A DNA stretch of 64,000 bases from Rhizobium sp. NFR07 (GTDB lineage: Bacteria > Pseudomonadota > Alphaproteobacteria > Rhizobiales > Rhizobiaceae), in the NCBI RefSeq assembly GCF_900111905.1, contig NZ_FOKM01000015.1, positions 62,001-126,000 of the forward strand, read 5' to 3'. The position numbers and the translations under genes were made by a program. Each line of letters starts with the position of its first letter. Within the stretch, counting starts at the first letter, position 1. Positions 16,239 to 25,029 of this stretch are shown here, piece by piece. The notes beneath the pieces are model-generated. The model was not told the DNA's origin. It did not search any database and saw only the letters and a list, made by a program, of their open reading frames with translations.

Positions 16239-16721
16239 TCACTTGACGTGCTTCGGAACTTGCAAAGCCGCCTTGGCTTCCTTCCGCTGCTTCTTTTCAG
16301 CCGCGAATTCCGGCTCAAGCGCCTGAATCTTTGTCACCAGGCCGTCGAGGTGGTAGATATTGCTGTTCCAGTCTCCGGCAGCCGTCTTGCGCATTTCGCG
16401 CTTGATATAGCCGGCCTTCTCCAGGGCGCGCATATTATTCTGGATGGTTTTCTCCGTGACATCCATGCGTTTCGCCAGTTCCTTTTTGGCAGGAAACGGC
16501 TTGCGCGTCGGCTCGTGCCAGTAATCCAGGAGCTGGATGATAATGTTCATCTGCATCGCGTTGATGCCGAGGCGCCGCTGCGCCTGGATCAAGATGGAGG
16601 GGATGCCCGCATAGCCGTGACTATAAACAGCCTTGCCCCAGATGCGCTCCGTAGAGGACGGCTTCTTGGCTGCGGGCTTTGGAAAATTGATGACTTCTGC
16701 GTCGGAAGGGGTTGCGCTCAT
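16239..16721 (-). CDS. Helix-turn-helix (winged) DNA-binding protein
   Basis: A 160-residue protein. After a basic, disordered N-terminus, residues 45-125 form a winged helix: AMQMNIIIQLLDYW, KKELAKRMDVTEKTIQNNM, RALEKAGYIKREMRK. It ends in a basic charged helix (AAEKKQRKEAKAAL). It resembles replication-type or repressor wHTH proteins. GGAG sits upstream of the ATG. Its place just upstream of the HEPN gene on the same strand suggests it controls that gene; it could also come from a mobile element. Confidence 0.7.
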   Translation of the reverse strand: MSATPSDAEVINFPKPAAKKPSSTERIWGKAVYSHGYAGIPSILIQAQRRLGINAMQMNIIIQLLDYWHEPTRKPFPAKKELAKRMDVTEKTIQNNMRALEKAGYIKREMRKTAAGDWNSNIYHLDGLVTKIQALEPEFAAEKKQRKEAKAALQVPKHVK

Positions 16722-17063
16722 GGTTTAAATCTCCTTCGGTTGCAAAGAAGATACGCAGGCGCATACCAGCTTTCAATGAGGCGGGCTGTCGGGGGTATGG
16801 AAAACGCAGGGGCCACCCCTATCTGCGTTAATTGTGCTGTCTCCACCACTAAAGCTATATGGTTCGCGCTGCTTTACTGGTCGGATTTCGCCCCTACCTT
16901 GGGAAGCCCCGTTCCTGACGGGTGGGATTCCTAATTTCCATACCTAAGCGACATTTTTTCTACCACAAAGCGGTCGTAACATGCCGAAACACCAATCGGA
17001 ACGGAAAATACGCCCTGTTCCAATCCTAATTCGACCGATTCGAAGCGATGCACTCGCGCCGCT
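16722..17063. promoter_or_regulatory. Control region upstream of the wHTH/HEPN genes
   Basis: No gene. It holds a 10-bp inverted pair, GGTATGGAAA at 16794-16803 and TTTCCATACC at 16935-16944, 131 bp apart, and the nested palindrome CAGGGGCCACCCCTATCTG between them. These could be operators for the winged-helix protein. Confidence 0.35.
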
Positions 17064-17906
17064 TCACGCTGCAGTGGTTCTCATCTTCTGAAGACGCTCG
17101 TGTTCCTCGATGAGATAGGTGATGTAGCTCCGGATCAGATTGCAATACAGCCGCGCCTCATTCTGCTGGATGGCGACCCCGGCCTTGAGATCCATACCGT
17201 GACGTACGCCGCCGCCGGTTGGCGAGGACAGATAGCCGTGCAATTTCGTCATCCAGTCAAGGATCTGCTCTTGAGCCGTTCCGCGATTGCCGGATCTCAT
17301 TTCGCCAATGATCTTGTTGAAATATTTCCCCTGAACCGTTCCATCACTCGTACCGGTGCCCCGGAACACGGTCGCGACCGACTCAAGAAGCCAGAGGATT
17401 TCAGAAACCGCCTGGCGGCTTTTCCCTTCTCCGAGGAGCCGGTTCGACTCCTCGAGCGATGCTTCAATCAGCTCCCGCGCCTGCGCGTCGAGGGAAGGTG
17501 CGGCGTCGGGCACGGAAATCGGTGGGGCCAGCGGGTTTGTGGCGACCAGATGGGGCGGTTCGATCCGATAGCCCGCGCCGTGTTCCGCAAGTACGCGATT
17601 GATCATCGCCACGTCGGGCACGCCCAGGCCGTCATCAGCGCACTCCATGCAGACCGTATAAAACGCCTCGATGAACAGTGGCGCGTTCTCTTCCGCCCGG
17701 CGCATTGCGCTATCCATATCGGACCACGCCCAGCTAAGGCTGCTGCTGTTCCCCGAACCGCCGAACGCTTCCTTAAAGCGTTCGACGATCCCCCAGGTAT
17801 TTCCCTGAAAGCCGATTTTTTCGATGAAATCATAGAATGCGCGCGACAGGGTCGCCGGCGCCGGTCCAGGGCTGGAAAACCGCCATGCAGGGTCAAATTT
17901 AAGCAT
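17064..17906 (-). CDS. HEPN/Abi-like protein, third gene of the nucleotidyltransferase operon
   Basis: A 280-residue soluble protein. The N-terminal 100 residues are helical (FYDFIEKIGFQGNTWGIVER, then aromatic-rich). The C-terminal half, with EASLEESNRLLGEGKSRQAV, LESVATVFRG, GVRHGMDL and IRSYITYLIEEHERL, resembles the C-terminal helical domain of abortive-infection proteins, where R-x-G/H is the conserved element. I do not recognise a named family with certainty. AGGAG sits before ATG 17906, and it follows the DUF6602 stop by 9 bases. It is the likely effector or partner in the operon. Confidence 0.65.
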   Translation of the reverse strand: MLKFDPAWRFSSPGPAPATLSRAFYDFIEKIGFQGNTWGIVERFKEAFGGSGNSSSLSWAWSDMDSAMRRAEENAPLFIEAFYTVCMECADDGLGVPDVAMINRVLAEHGAGYRIEPPHLVATNPLAPPISVPDAAPSLDAQARELIEASLEESNRLLGEGKSRQAVSEILWLLESVATVFRGTGTSDGTVQGKYFNKIIGEMRSGNRGTAQEQILDWMTKLHGYLSSPTGGGVRHGMDLKAGVAIQQNEARLYCNLIRSYITYLIEEHERLQKMRTTAA

Positions 17907-17915
17907 CAAACGCTC

Positions 17916-18641
17916 CTAGTCTTCCGCCAGCCAGCGAGCATAAGCCCGCACGTCGATCATCGGTACGGTTCCGATCTCCTGCAGCTGGGCGATCAGCTCC
18001 AACAGAAAGCCGGTGACGGACTTGCCGTTGAGCGTCACCGCGGTAACGCCGTCGGCGTTGCGGCCGAACCAGCCGTGCGCCGCCACGCAGCCGATATCGA
18101 GCAGACTTTCATCCGGTGCGCTGTCGAGCAGGTCCGTCATGGTTTTGCCCATCGGCGGGCTCCACTCGCTTTCGAACGTCAGGATGCCACCGAGAATCCA
18201 GTGCGGCTTCTTCGGTTCCGACTTCCCGCCGAGCCACGTCACCGCCAGGCTGGTGCGGTCGAGCTTACGGACGCTCGCCGCCTTGTCGCGGGCATATCCC
18301 ACATAAGTCGCGTTCAGCGCCTGCTTGGCCTCAAATACGGCATAGACGCTTTCGGCCGGAATGATTTTGATGCCGTGCATCTCGAAAATCAGCGGCGTGT
18401 ATTGCCGGTCGTAAATGACGACGTCGATCTGCTGACTGAACGTGCCGTGATTGTCCACGATATGGGCGGTGTCTACCTGATACCGCTTCGGCAAATAGGT
18501 ATTCAGCAAATCGACCCAAACGGCTTCGCTGGCGTCGCCTTTCGTGCCCGAATGGGCGAACGACTTGCGCGCCCGGTTCAGGTCCTCCTGCACCTTGTCG
18601 TGCAGCCCGGCCAGTAATTCCTGCAGCGACCACCCACTCAT
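17916..18641 (-). CDS. DUF6602 family nuclease-like protein
   Basis: A 241-residue protein. The segment GTKGDASEAVWVDLLNTYLP, then QIDVVIYD and VYAVFEAKQAL gives E...D...E-x-K spacing like the PD-(D/E)XK nuclease fold, and the sequence fits DUF6602. It probably cuts DNA, which is inferred from the fold only. The ATG at 18641 overlaps the nucleotidyltransferase stop (ATGA), so the genes are translationally coupled. Within a CD-NTase operon it is a candidate second-messenger-activated effector. Confidence 0.7.
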   Translation of the reverse strand: MSGWSLQELLAGLHDKVQEDLNRARKSFAHSGTKGDASEAVWVDLLNTYLPKRYQVDTAHIVDNHGTFSQQIDVVIYDRQYTPLIFEMHGIKIIPAESVYAVFEAKQALNATYVGYARDKAASVRKLDRTSLAVTWLGGKSEPKKPHWILGGILTFESEWSPPMGKTMTDLLDSAPDESLLDIGCVAAHGWFGRNADGVTAVTLNGKSVTGFLLELIAQLQEIGTVPMIDVRAYARWLAED

Positions 18642-19394
18642 GTGACAAACTGCTCCCAACTACCATTAAGCGCCTGCCCCGCGGCAGCGCTGATCCTCTG
18701 TTTTTCCGCAGCCGTCAGAGCGTCCGAAATCACGTTGTTGGTGTTGGCCGGATCGACAAACCGCGCATTCGCAAATGTGTCGCGCAGATAGGTGAGGCAC
18801 GCGACGATCCGATCGCTCAAGGTCGGGTAATTCGTATTGCTCAGCGCCACGATGACGGCCAGCTCAATGTAGAATGACGGAAAATCCAGCCCTTTCTGGT
18901 CTCGCCACAGCTTGATGAGGCGCGACTCCTGCTGCCGGGCGCCCGCCCAGACAGTCGTGATATGCGTCTGGACGTTGGTTTTGGTCCAGGTGCTGGCCTT
19001 GCGCCGATAAAGGCTGTGATCATTCGACAAGGCGTTCTGCCGCTTGGCCGGGACCAGGTCCACGTCGTAGCCGCCGACCCTGATGTTTATGGAAACGTTC
19101 TGTCGTTTTCGGCGCGTATCCCGCCCCTGCGAGCTTGGCGAACAGCTTGTCGTATATCTCCTGGAGCGTATCAGGCGTGTTCTCCGACAGCGAGATGAAC
19201 AGGTCGATATCCGTGCCGCTGTGGTTGGCTGTTCCCTTGGAAAATGATCCACTCGGGCTAATCGAAATCAGGTTGCCTTTCGCCCACTCGCCAACCAGCG
19301 GCGCCAGAATCCCCTGAACACCCCGCACCGGCGAATATGGCCCGGTATCGACGGCCTCGCGGGCCAATATTCCCTGCAAATAGGCGTCGCTCAT
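18638..19394 (-). pseudogene. CD-NTase-like nucleotidyltransferase, one-base frameshift
   Basis: Read in two frames, the gene encodes a 251-residue Pol-beta/CD-NTase-fold enzyme: GSFSKGTANHSGTDIDLF (Gly49-Ser50, Asp62 and Asp64) and GGYDVDLVPAKR (third Asp, 110/112), then an OAS1-like helical C-terminal (LIKLWRDQKGLDFPSF). The frames join if the AAAA run (TTTT at 19106-19109 on the plus strand) had three bases. It could make cyclic or linear oligonucleotide signals in phage defence. As given, the product would stop after about 125 residues. It is either inactivated, a sequencing error, or a phase-variable tract. Confidence 0.75.
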
Positions 19395-19908
19395 GCGTGT
19401 GGGTCAGTTCCTTGAAGAATGGGCGAGTGTAACGTCACATTTTACACACTATCTCGCAAGAAGCCTTTTCGTGGCCGATTTCAGATCAGGACAGGCAGTG
19501 AGAAACGTGGACCGTTCCACGCCCGTCGTCCAAAATTAGGCGGTATGAGCTGTATTACTGCGTTTGGGACATCGCAGAACTTGACGCACGGCCGAAATGG
19601 ACGACGCGAAGTCATTGGACAGATCCATTGCAAATTTCGGGACATTTCCGAAGACCATAGCTTTCAAAGGTCTTGATGGCGAAAAGACGAGCCCTCGTTT
19701 GCCAGCCCCAAAAGCCGCCTGCGATCGATGAATGCGCCGAATACACCGCCCAGCGTTGCCGGATAAATTCTTACGCCGCCGATATTACGGATGGTATGCA
19801 GGCCCACGATTCAGGTCCGTCCGTGGCGCCAGGGCGGGAGCTTCCCACGCTCGCCCGTCCAGATCGGCGTTGGTGCGTGTCAGCTAAAACTTTGCTAGAA
19901 TAAGTCGC
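19395..19908. other. Divergent intergenic region of the defence island
   Basis: No gene is supported in these 514 bases; short ORFs here lack start signals. An inverted repeat GTGTAA-N9-TTACAC at 19427-19447 lies just ahead of the nucleotidyltransferase start and may be an operator. A TAGAAT -10-like box at 19896-19901 precedes the NERD-ATPase gene. Confidence 0.35.
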
Positions 19909-22900
19909 ATGAGTCACGATGAATATTTGGACGTTTTTATAGGCGACCCAATCGCGCACCGCTCAGAAGTAAAGCTTCTCAGAGCTTTGAGTAAATTCTC
20001 CAACGAACACAAACAGCCACTTCTGGTGTTCGCCAATTTCGAGCTTTCAGGCCGGCAGTTCGACTTCGTTGTCGTCACAGCTGCCCGCGTTGTCGTTACC
20101 GAGGTCAAATCAAGTGCCTTTCCTGTGCGTGGAAATATGGAGGGCATGTGGGAGTACGCGACGGCCGATGGCGGCTGGGCAACCGTCACCAATGGCTACA
20201 AGCAGGCTCTCCAGCGGAAGAACATCCTTCGTGATGCCATGGGGCGCTTGCCGGAAAGATTTCATCCAGAAGCACATGTCGTTTTCAGCGACGACATTCC
20301 TGAGAGGTCCGATCTCACGCCTGGAAACTTCAAGGTGCATGTTGGCGGTTTGGCGGACTTTCTTGCAGCTCTTTCTCGGGAGGAGGGCAATCCCTGGTCT
20401 CTTGAGGAGTGGAGGCAATGGGCTGAACGTCAGCGCCTCAGGCGAGTGCCTTTGATCGAGGCATTGGACAATGCGCCGGCCGAACTCATGGGGCGGTATA
20501 GAGAAGCTCTCGTCAGGGACTATCAGCCGCAGGCCGATGGCTGGATCGCCGCCAGCGATCAGCAACGTGATGCCATTGCGTCTGCATTGGTTGGGGGAAG
20601 TGCGGGAGCATTCGTCACAGGCCCTTCAGGATGCGGCAAGACCCTGATGGCGAAGGCGGCCGCGGTACATCTCTCGCGGGATGGTGCGGTGGTCCTGTTT
20701 GTGCAGGCAAAAGACATTTCGGAATCGCTTGCCGATGCCCTAAAAACCGAAATTGCACTCGTGGCGGATATCCCCCTGACCTCGTTGCTGAAAGCTGTCC
20801 GGCAGACGTCTGCGCGCGCGTGCATCTTCCTTGACGGCATAAACGAGCTACCCGGCGCCATCTTCGAAAAAACGCTTCGCGGATTGAAAATCCTCGCCAG
20901 AAGATACGGAGCGCAACTGGTCGTTACCAGCCAGGGCAAAAGGCCGGCTATTCTCGAAGGGCTGGCACTGATCGCGGTGGGTGAACCGGATGACGACCTG
21001 AAGAATAAGATCGCGACGTCCGTAGTAGCATCCTCTCTGTCTGCTGAGGCGCTGAAGGTTCTCGCAGGGGTGCGAAGCGGCCTTGAGGCGAGAATGGTAG
21101 CCGAACTTCAAGGAGAGCTTGGCGCTGACGCGACAAGAAGCAGTCTTGTTGATCAGATCATCCGCAAACGCTTGGGAGAGAAAGCGAGAACCTGCTATGC
21201 CGGTCTGAGATCCTTTGCCCTTCAGCTCTTTGGGCAGTTCTCTTATTCGATGACCGAGACGGTTTTCGACGATATTATGATCGCGAATGGTCTTGGCGAT
21301 GAACAGTGCGAGACAATGCTCTCATCCGGCCTGCTTGAACGCCGCGCCGGCCGCATTTCTTTCTTTCACGAGATGTTCCTGTTTGGCTGCGCCGCGCAGG
21401 TCTACGCGCAGCTTGCTCGTTCGGGAACAGGTGGAGTGTCGCAAACACTGAATACCGCCTTTGCCGAAGCCCTGGCATCGGATGTTTTGGCGGCAGTCGA
21501 CGACGAGACAACAGCCTGTGAAATCCTGGGCTCCCTGACGAACGCTGATATTTTAGCAAAGTGCGCTATGGGCGAATCCGGCCCGATAGCCAGGTCGGCA
21601 TCCCGAAGAATTCTAGCGCAAGCGGCATCCCAGATACTTTTTGACATCGAAAACCTGCGTTTGGCGCTTCGCGTGAGCGAGGACAAGGTCAGTGTCGAGT
21701 GGGAGCAACTGCCGGACTACAGCAAAGAAGAGATCGCACGGTTCTGCGGTTTGGGCGTTGCTGCGAAATACGGCGTTATGGTCGAGGAGTATCTGAAGCT
21801 ATGCCGCGCTATGGATGCTCGGCTTCTCTCTGAGCGCAGACGGTTGGACGAAGATGCCCGACGGTACAATGTCGGGCTTCGAAGCGCGAGCTTCGGACTT
21901 GCGTATCTCGGCCTATATTCCGGTTGGAAATCGAGTTTTCGGCTGATGGTTGGAGCTGCACAATCGTTTTGGGAGGACGTTGGACAAAGCGACATTATGC
22001 GCTCCAAACATTTGATCGATTTGACATCAGGCGAACTGCATTTCGTCGTTGAACATAGGCACTCCTTATATGCCGGACATGAATCGTCGTTCTGCGAGGA
22101 ACTCGCTGAGGTGATTACGGCAAGGTTCCGGCGCGAGCCATATCATGTGCAGCTTGTCATTCTGCACGCGGCAGGGTTTGTGCGCCGCGCCTCGGACGCG
22201 GCGCTTGCCACACTGACCGAAGCGCTCCAGCAACTCGAGCCGAATGATTTTCACTTATTTATAAGCACCAGCATCATTGAGGCGCTGAAGCTTTTGGGCG
22301 CTCTTGACGAGGAGGCGGAGGAGGCGCGGGAAGGGATAAGAGACCAGCTTTGCGCCGCGCTGAACGGCGAAGACGATGAAGATACTTTCGAGCAGGCGTT
22401 GTCGATCTACGTTGCCCAGTTCGACCACCCCTTCGACGGCATATATTGCGAGGAGGTCAACGGCCTTTCGGATATTGAGAAGAAGCGGTTGGTAACCCGT
22501 GCTTTTCGGGCTGATAGCGTTCGTCACTCCCTGTCGCTCAAATGGCTGGCGACCGCGGTGGCAGATGAAGATGACCCTTCGGATGCGCCACTGTTCGTTC
22601 GCTATGCGCGCTATCCGGAAATAAACCCGCACTGGCAGGACGAAATCGCGGTTTTTGTTCTAGCGACGAGGTTTCTAGCGAGACACGGAGTCGAATTGCC
22701 TGAAACGCCCACGGATGACGATCGCCAGCGATGTTTCGTACACCTCCGTGACATCGTAAGGTATGCTGAAATTCGTTCGGAGACTGCCTTATCTGCTGCA
22801 GCTGCTGCCTGGGAAGCGTTGCTACTTAAACCTGCTCCGATCGTTATTAGTTGTCTGCATGACGTCATCCTGGAGGGGCTTGAGCAGCGCTCGCCGATGT

Positions 22901-23166
22901 CTGAGTCAAAAAGCTATGGATCGGTAGAAATTTCCCGACTCTTTCATGGGGAATTACTGAAAATTGCGCGGCAGTTCCTGCTTCTGGGCACGCCCGCATT
23001 AGACAGTCACGGTCACAAAAATGAGCGCGCCACAGCATGGGCAGTCAGCCTCGTCGGGGAGTTTGGCGACAGGAGCGATTTGGGAATGCTGCGAATTCTC
23101 CTCAATCAACCAGACTTCGCGCGATCGGCGACTGCTGCCATTCGCCAGATCGAAATGCGCTGCTAG
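19909..23166 (+). CDS. NERD-domain plus NACHT/STAND-like ATPase
   Basis: A 1085-residue soluble protein. Residues 15-150 are a NERD nuclease-related domain with Glu20, Asp52 and Glu65-x-Lys67 in PD-(D/E)XK spacing. Residues about 215-420 are a P-loop NTPase: Walker A GPSGCGKT (238-245) and Walker B CIFLDGINEL (305-314), the DGxNE form typical of NACHT/STAND proteins. The remaining 650 residues look like an alpha-helical repeat sensor. This architecture, nuclease effector, ATPase switch and repeat sensor, is that of anti-phage STAND proteins (Avs-like). It is divergent from the nucleotidyltransferase operon. Target unknown. Confidence 0.8.
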   Translation: MSHDEYLDVFIGDPIAHRSEVKLLRALSKFSNEHKQPLLVFANFELSGRQFDFVVVTAARVVVTEVKSSAFPVRGNMEGMWEYATADGGWATVTNGYKQALQRKNILRDAMGRLPERFHPEAHVVFSDDIPERSDLTPGNFKVHVGGLADFLAALSREEGNPWSLEEWRQWAERQRLRRVPLIEALDNAPAELMGRYREALVRDYQPQADGWIAASDQQRDAIASALVGGSAGAFVTGPSGCGKTLMAKAAAVHLSRDGAVVLFVQAKDISESLADALKTEIALVADIPLTSLLKAVRQTSARACIFLDGINELPGAIFEKTLRGLKILARRYGAQLVVTSQGKRPAILEGLALIAVGEPDDDLKNKIATSVVASSLSAEALKVLAGVRSGLEARMVAELQGELGADATRSSLVDQIIRKRLGEKARTCYAGLRSFALQLFGQFSYSMTETVFDDIMIANGLGDEQCETMLSSGLLERRAGRISFFHEMFLFGCAAQVYAQLARSGTGGVSQTLNTAFAEALASDVLAAVDDETTACEILGSLTNADILAKCAMGESGPIARSASRRILAQAASQILFDIENLRLALRVSEDKVSVEWEQLPDYSKEEIARFCGLGVAAKYGVMVEEYLKLCRAMDARLLSERRRLDEDARRYNVGLRSASFGLAYLGLYSGWKSSFRLMVGAAQSFWEDVGQSDIMRSKHLIDLTSGELHFVVEHRHSLYAGHESSFCEELAEVITARFRREPYHVQLVILHAAGFVRRASDAALATLTEALQQLEPNDFHLFISTSIIEALKLLGALDEEAEEAREGIRDQLCAALNGEDDEDTFEQALSIYVAQFDHPFDGIYCEEVNGLSDIEKKRLVTRAFRADSVRHSLSLKWLATAVADEDDPSDAPLFVRYARYPEINPHWQDEIAVFVLATRFLARHGVELPETPTDDDRQRCFVHLRDIVRYAEIRSETALSAAAAAWEALLLKPAPIVISCLHDVILEGLEQRSPMSESKSYGSVEISRLFHGELLKIARQFLLLGTPALDSHGHKNERATAWAVSLVGEFGDRSDLGMLRILLNQPDFARSATAAIRQIEMRC

Positions 23167-23297
23167 GTTTGACCCATGCTATACACGACACGGCCCACAT
23201 CGTGCATCAACACCAAGGGCGTTTCCTACCGCAGGCTAAGGCGCCACTGGCTGCGCGGACACTCGCCCGGGTTTGAACCCCTATAAGCAGTTCAGGC

Positions 23298-24443
23298 CTA
23301 CAAGATCCCCCACGCCCGAAACCTCCCCCTGCCCGTCATCTCCCGAAGGCCGAGTTCCAAAACGATCCGCCGCGCCGCCTGCGGCGTCACATCGAGCGTC
23401 TTCGCCACCATCCCGGCCGACACCAAAGGTTTTGCCATCACCAGCTCGACCAGCTCCGGCAATTTTGAAGACGTCCGGCGCCCCTCCAGTTTTCGGTCCA
23501 TCATCGTTTTCGCCAGTGTTAGCCGGTCGTGTTCTTTCATGCCGATCTCGGCGGCCGCCAAAAATCCGTGGGCGATAGCCAGCAACCGGGTCTCCCGGTC
23601 ACGATGCCGGCGCCGATCGACGGGAATAGTTTTCAGGCCGAGATTGATGGCGGTCAGATGTGCGCCTGACGTGATGCCGGCGTGGCGCAGGATCGAGGCG
23701 CAAAACAGCCGGCCGAGCCAGGGCGCGTGCTGCAGCACCGATAGCTCGTTCCAGGCATCGAGGGCGACGATCGCCTGCAGCACCGCCGGCAGGTGTTCGG
23801 CCCGACGCAAGACGCCGCGCCATTCGTCCAGTCTGGAATCCTCGTCCCAATCGAGATCATAGACGAGAGGGTCTCGTTCCCGAGTATCTGCCGCAGTCCG
23901 TCCGGGCTTCCTGGCTTGTTCGATCGCCGCATCTGAGCGCGCTAGCAGAGCATCGATGGCGGCGTAATCAACGCCTGGCAGATCTTTGCCGTCGCCACCA
24001 TCGTTCCCCTCCCCTTCCGGATCGATGGCCGCCGCAAGTCGGACGACGCCCGCTGGCTCCGCCGCCTCGGCGCCGACCGTATGGATGTCCGACGGCTGTC
24101 GCAAAGTTCGGATATCCTCTGCGGACAACGCCCAATCCGGCGACTGCCCAGATATGCGCCGACGGGTGCGGAGCACGTCACGAGCGATGGTGAGTTCATG
24201 GGTGGGTGTGCGGATATCGCGGGTCGCGTCATGGAGGACGAGGTCCTCGAGATGGACCAGTTCGCCATCGATCCACAGCGAGGCACAGGCGTCGGCGAAA
24301 TTCTGGCGCTCAAGGAAGCCGGCGCCGACCGGCGAACGGGCGCTGCGCTCGTCCAGACGCGCAAGTTCGACACCGGCCCGAAATGCCGGCTCCAACAAGG
24401 CTGTCATGCTGATTTTCGCGACATCGTAACCCATTGAAATCAT
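23298..24443 (-). CDS. DUF1612-type plasmid protein with C-terminal HTH
   Basis: A 381-residue protein recognised as a common gene of rhizobial plasmids (y4cF-like on pNGR234a). The N-terminal part starts MGYDVAKISMTALLEPAFRAG; the C-terminal 60 residues form a helix-turn-helix (LVSAGMVAKTLDVTPQAARRI). Role unknown, possibly plasmid maintenance. An ATG at 24434 is an equally likely start. The relatives it usually travels with, ScpB-like and DUF1403 genes, lie 19 kb away in this window, so the cluster has been split. Confidence 0.75.
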   Translation of the reverse strand: MISMGYDVAKISMTALLEPAFRAGVELARLDERSARSPVGAGFLERQNFADACASLWIDGELVHLEDLVLHDATRDIRTPTHELTIARDVLRTRRRISGQSPDWALSAEDIRTLRQPSDIHTVGAEAAEPAGVVRLAAAIDPEGEGNDGGDGKDLPGVDYAAIDALLARSDAAIEQARKPGRTAADTRERDPLVYDLDWDEDSRLDEWRGVLRRAEHLPAVLQAIVALDAWNELSVLQHAPWLGRLFCASILRHAGITSGAHLTAINLGLKTIPVDRRRHRDRETRLLAIAHGFLAAAEIGMKEHDRLTLAKTMMDRKLEGRRTSSKLPELVELVMAKPLVSAGMVAKTLDVTPQAARRIVLELGLREMTGRGRFRAWGIL

Positions 24444-24609
24444 GGTATATGATTTGTTAAAGGAACTCTATCTAAATATTGAAGTTCCTCACATGGTATG
24501 ATTGTGGGTTGGGCATCTAACCATCGATAACAATCCCTTATCGGAAGTGAAGGGCGCCGTCTCTCAATGGGTGCATTCTCGTCCGCCCCGGTCCTCGCTG
24601 TTATTGCCC

Positions 24610-24793
24610 TGGCCCCGACTATCTATTCGCTGCAGTGGTACTCGCGCTGTTTGAATTCCGCGGGGTGGTCTGGAATACGGTCTCGACGCGGCAAAAAATA
24701 ATCCCTGACGAACTAAGGGGGCGGGTCAACAGCCTCTATCGGCTGCTGGCCTGGGGATTGCCAATGGGCTACTACTGCCGGGGCTCATCGTGA
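24610..24793 (+). pseudogene. MFS transporter remnant
   Basis: The frame reads DYLFAAVVLALFEFRGVVWN, then STRQKIIPDELRGRVNSLYR and LLAWGLPMG, then loses frame. R-x-IIPDxLRGRVNSxYR is typical of the EntS-like MFS family loop between helices 8-10. It has no start and no continuation; a decayed gene. The rest of 24444-24610 shows nothing. Confidence 0.6.
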
Positions 24794-24837
24794 GGAGTGC
24801 CGAGCTGCTTGTAAGCAGAACAGATGCTTTGACTGCC

Positions 24838-24880
24838 TTTGCAATGCTGCAAAAGCGCGGCTAGCACATCGAGCAAATCC
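24838..24880 (+). repeat. Cassette-site-like repeat upstream of RidA
   Basis: These 43 bases (starting TTTGCAATGCTGCAAAAG) match 47471-47514 in the 46-56 kb cassette region (TTTGCAGCGCTGCAAAAG) with about eight differences. The shared tail CATCGAGCAAA-TCC shows the match extends beyond the palindrome. It is the only copy outside the array and stands right before the orphan ridA-like gene. Confidence 0.65.
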
Positions 24881-25029
24881 CGGTTGCGCGACAATTGAAG
24901 TAGATTGTGCGAAGTTGTTTCCTCTTCGTTGTCCTTCCGGAACGGACAAAGCCAACATTCTGATCTTGCAGGACAGGCTAAACTTGGATGATGCTGTGGA
25001 CTGTGACAATGATTATGGGAAACTTCCAG

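Noticed and set aside
17100-18617. 505-residue plus-strand ORF opposite the Abi-like and DUF6602 genes
   Set aside because: It is an antisense shadow in GC-rich DNA: Arg/His-rich, no family pattern, no ribosome site, and the opposite strand holds the well-supported operon.
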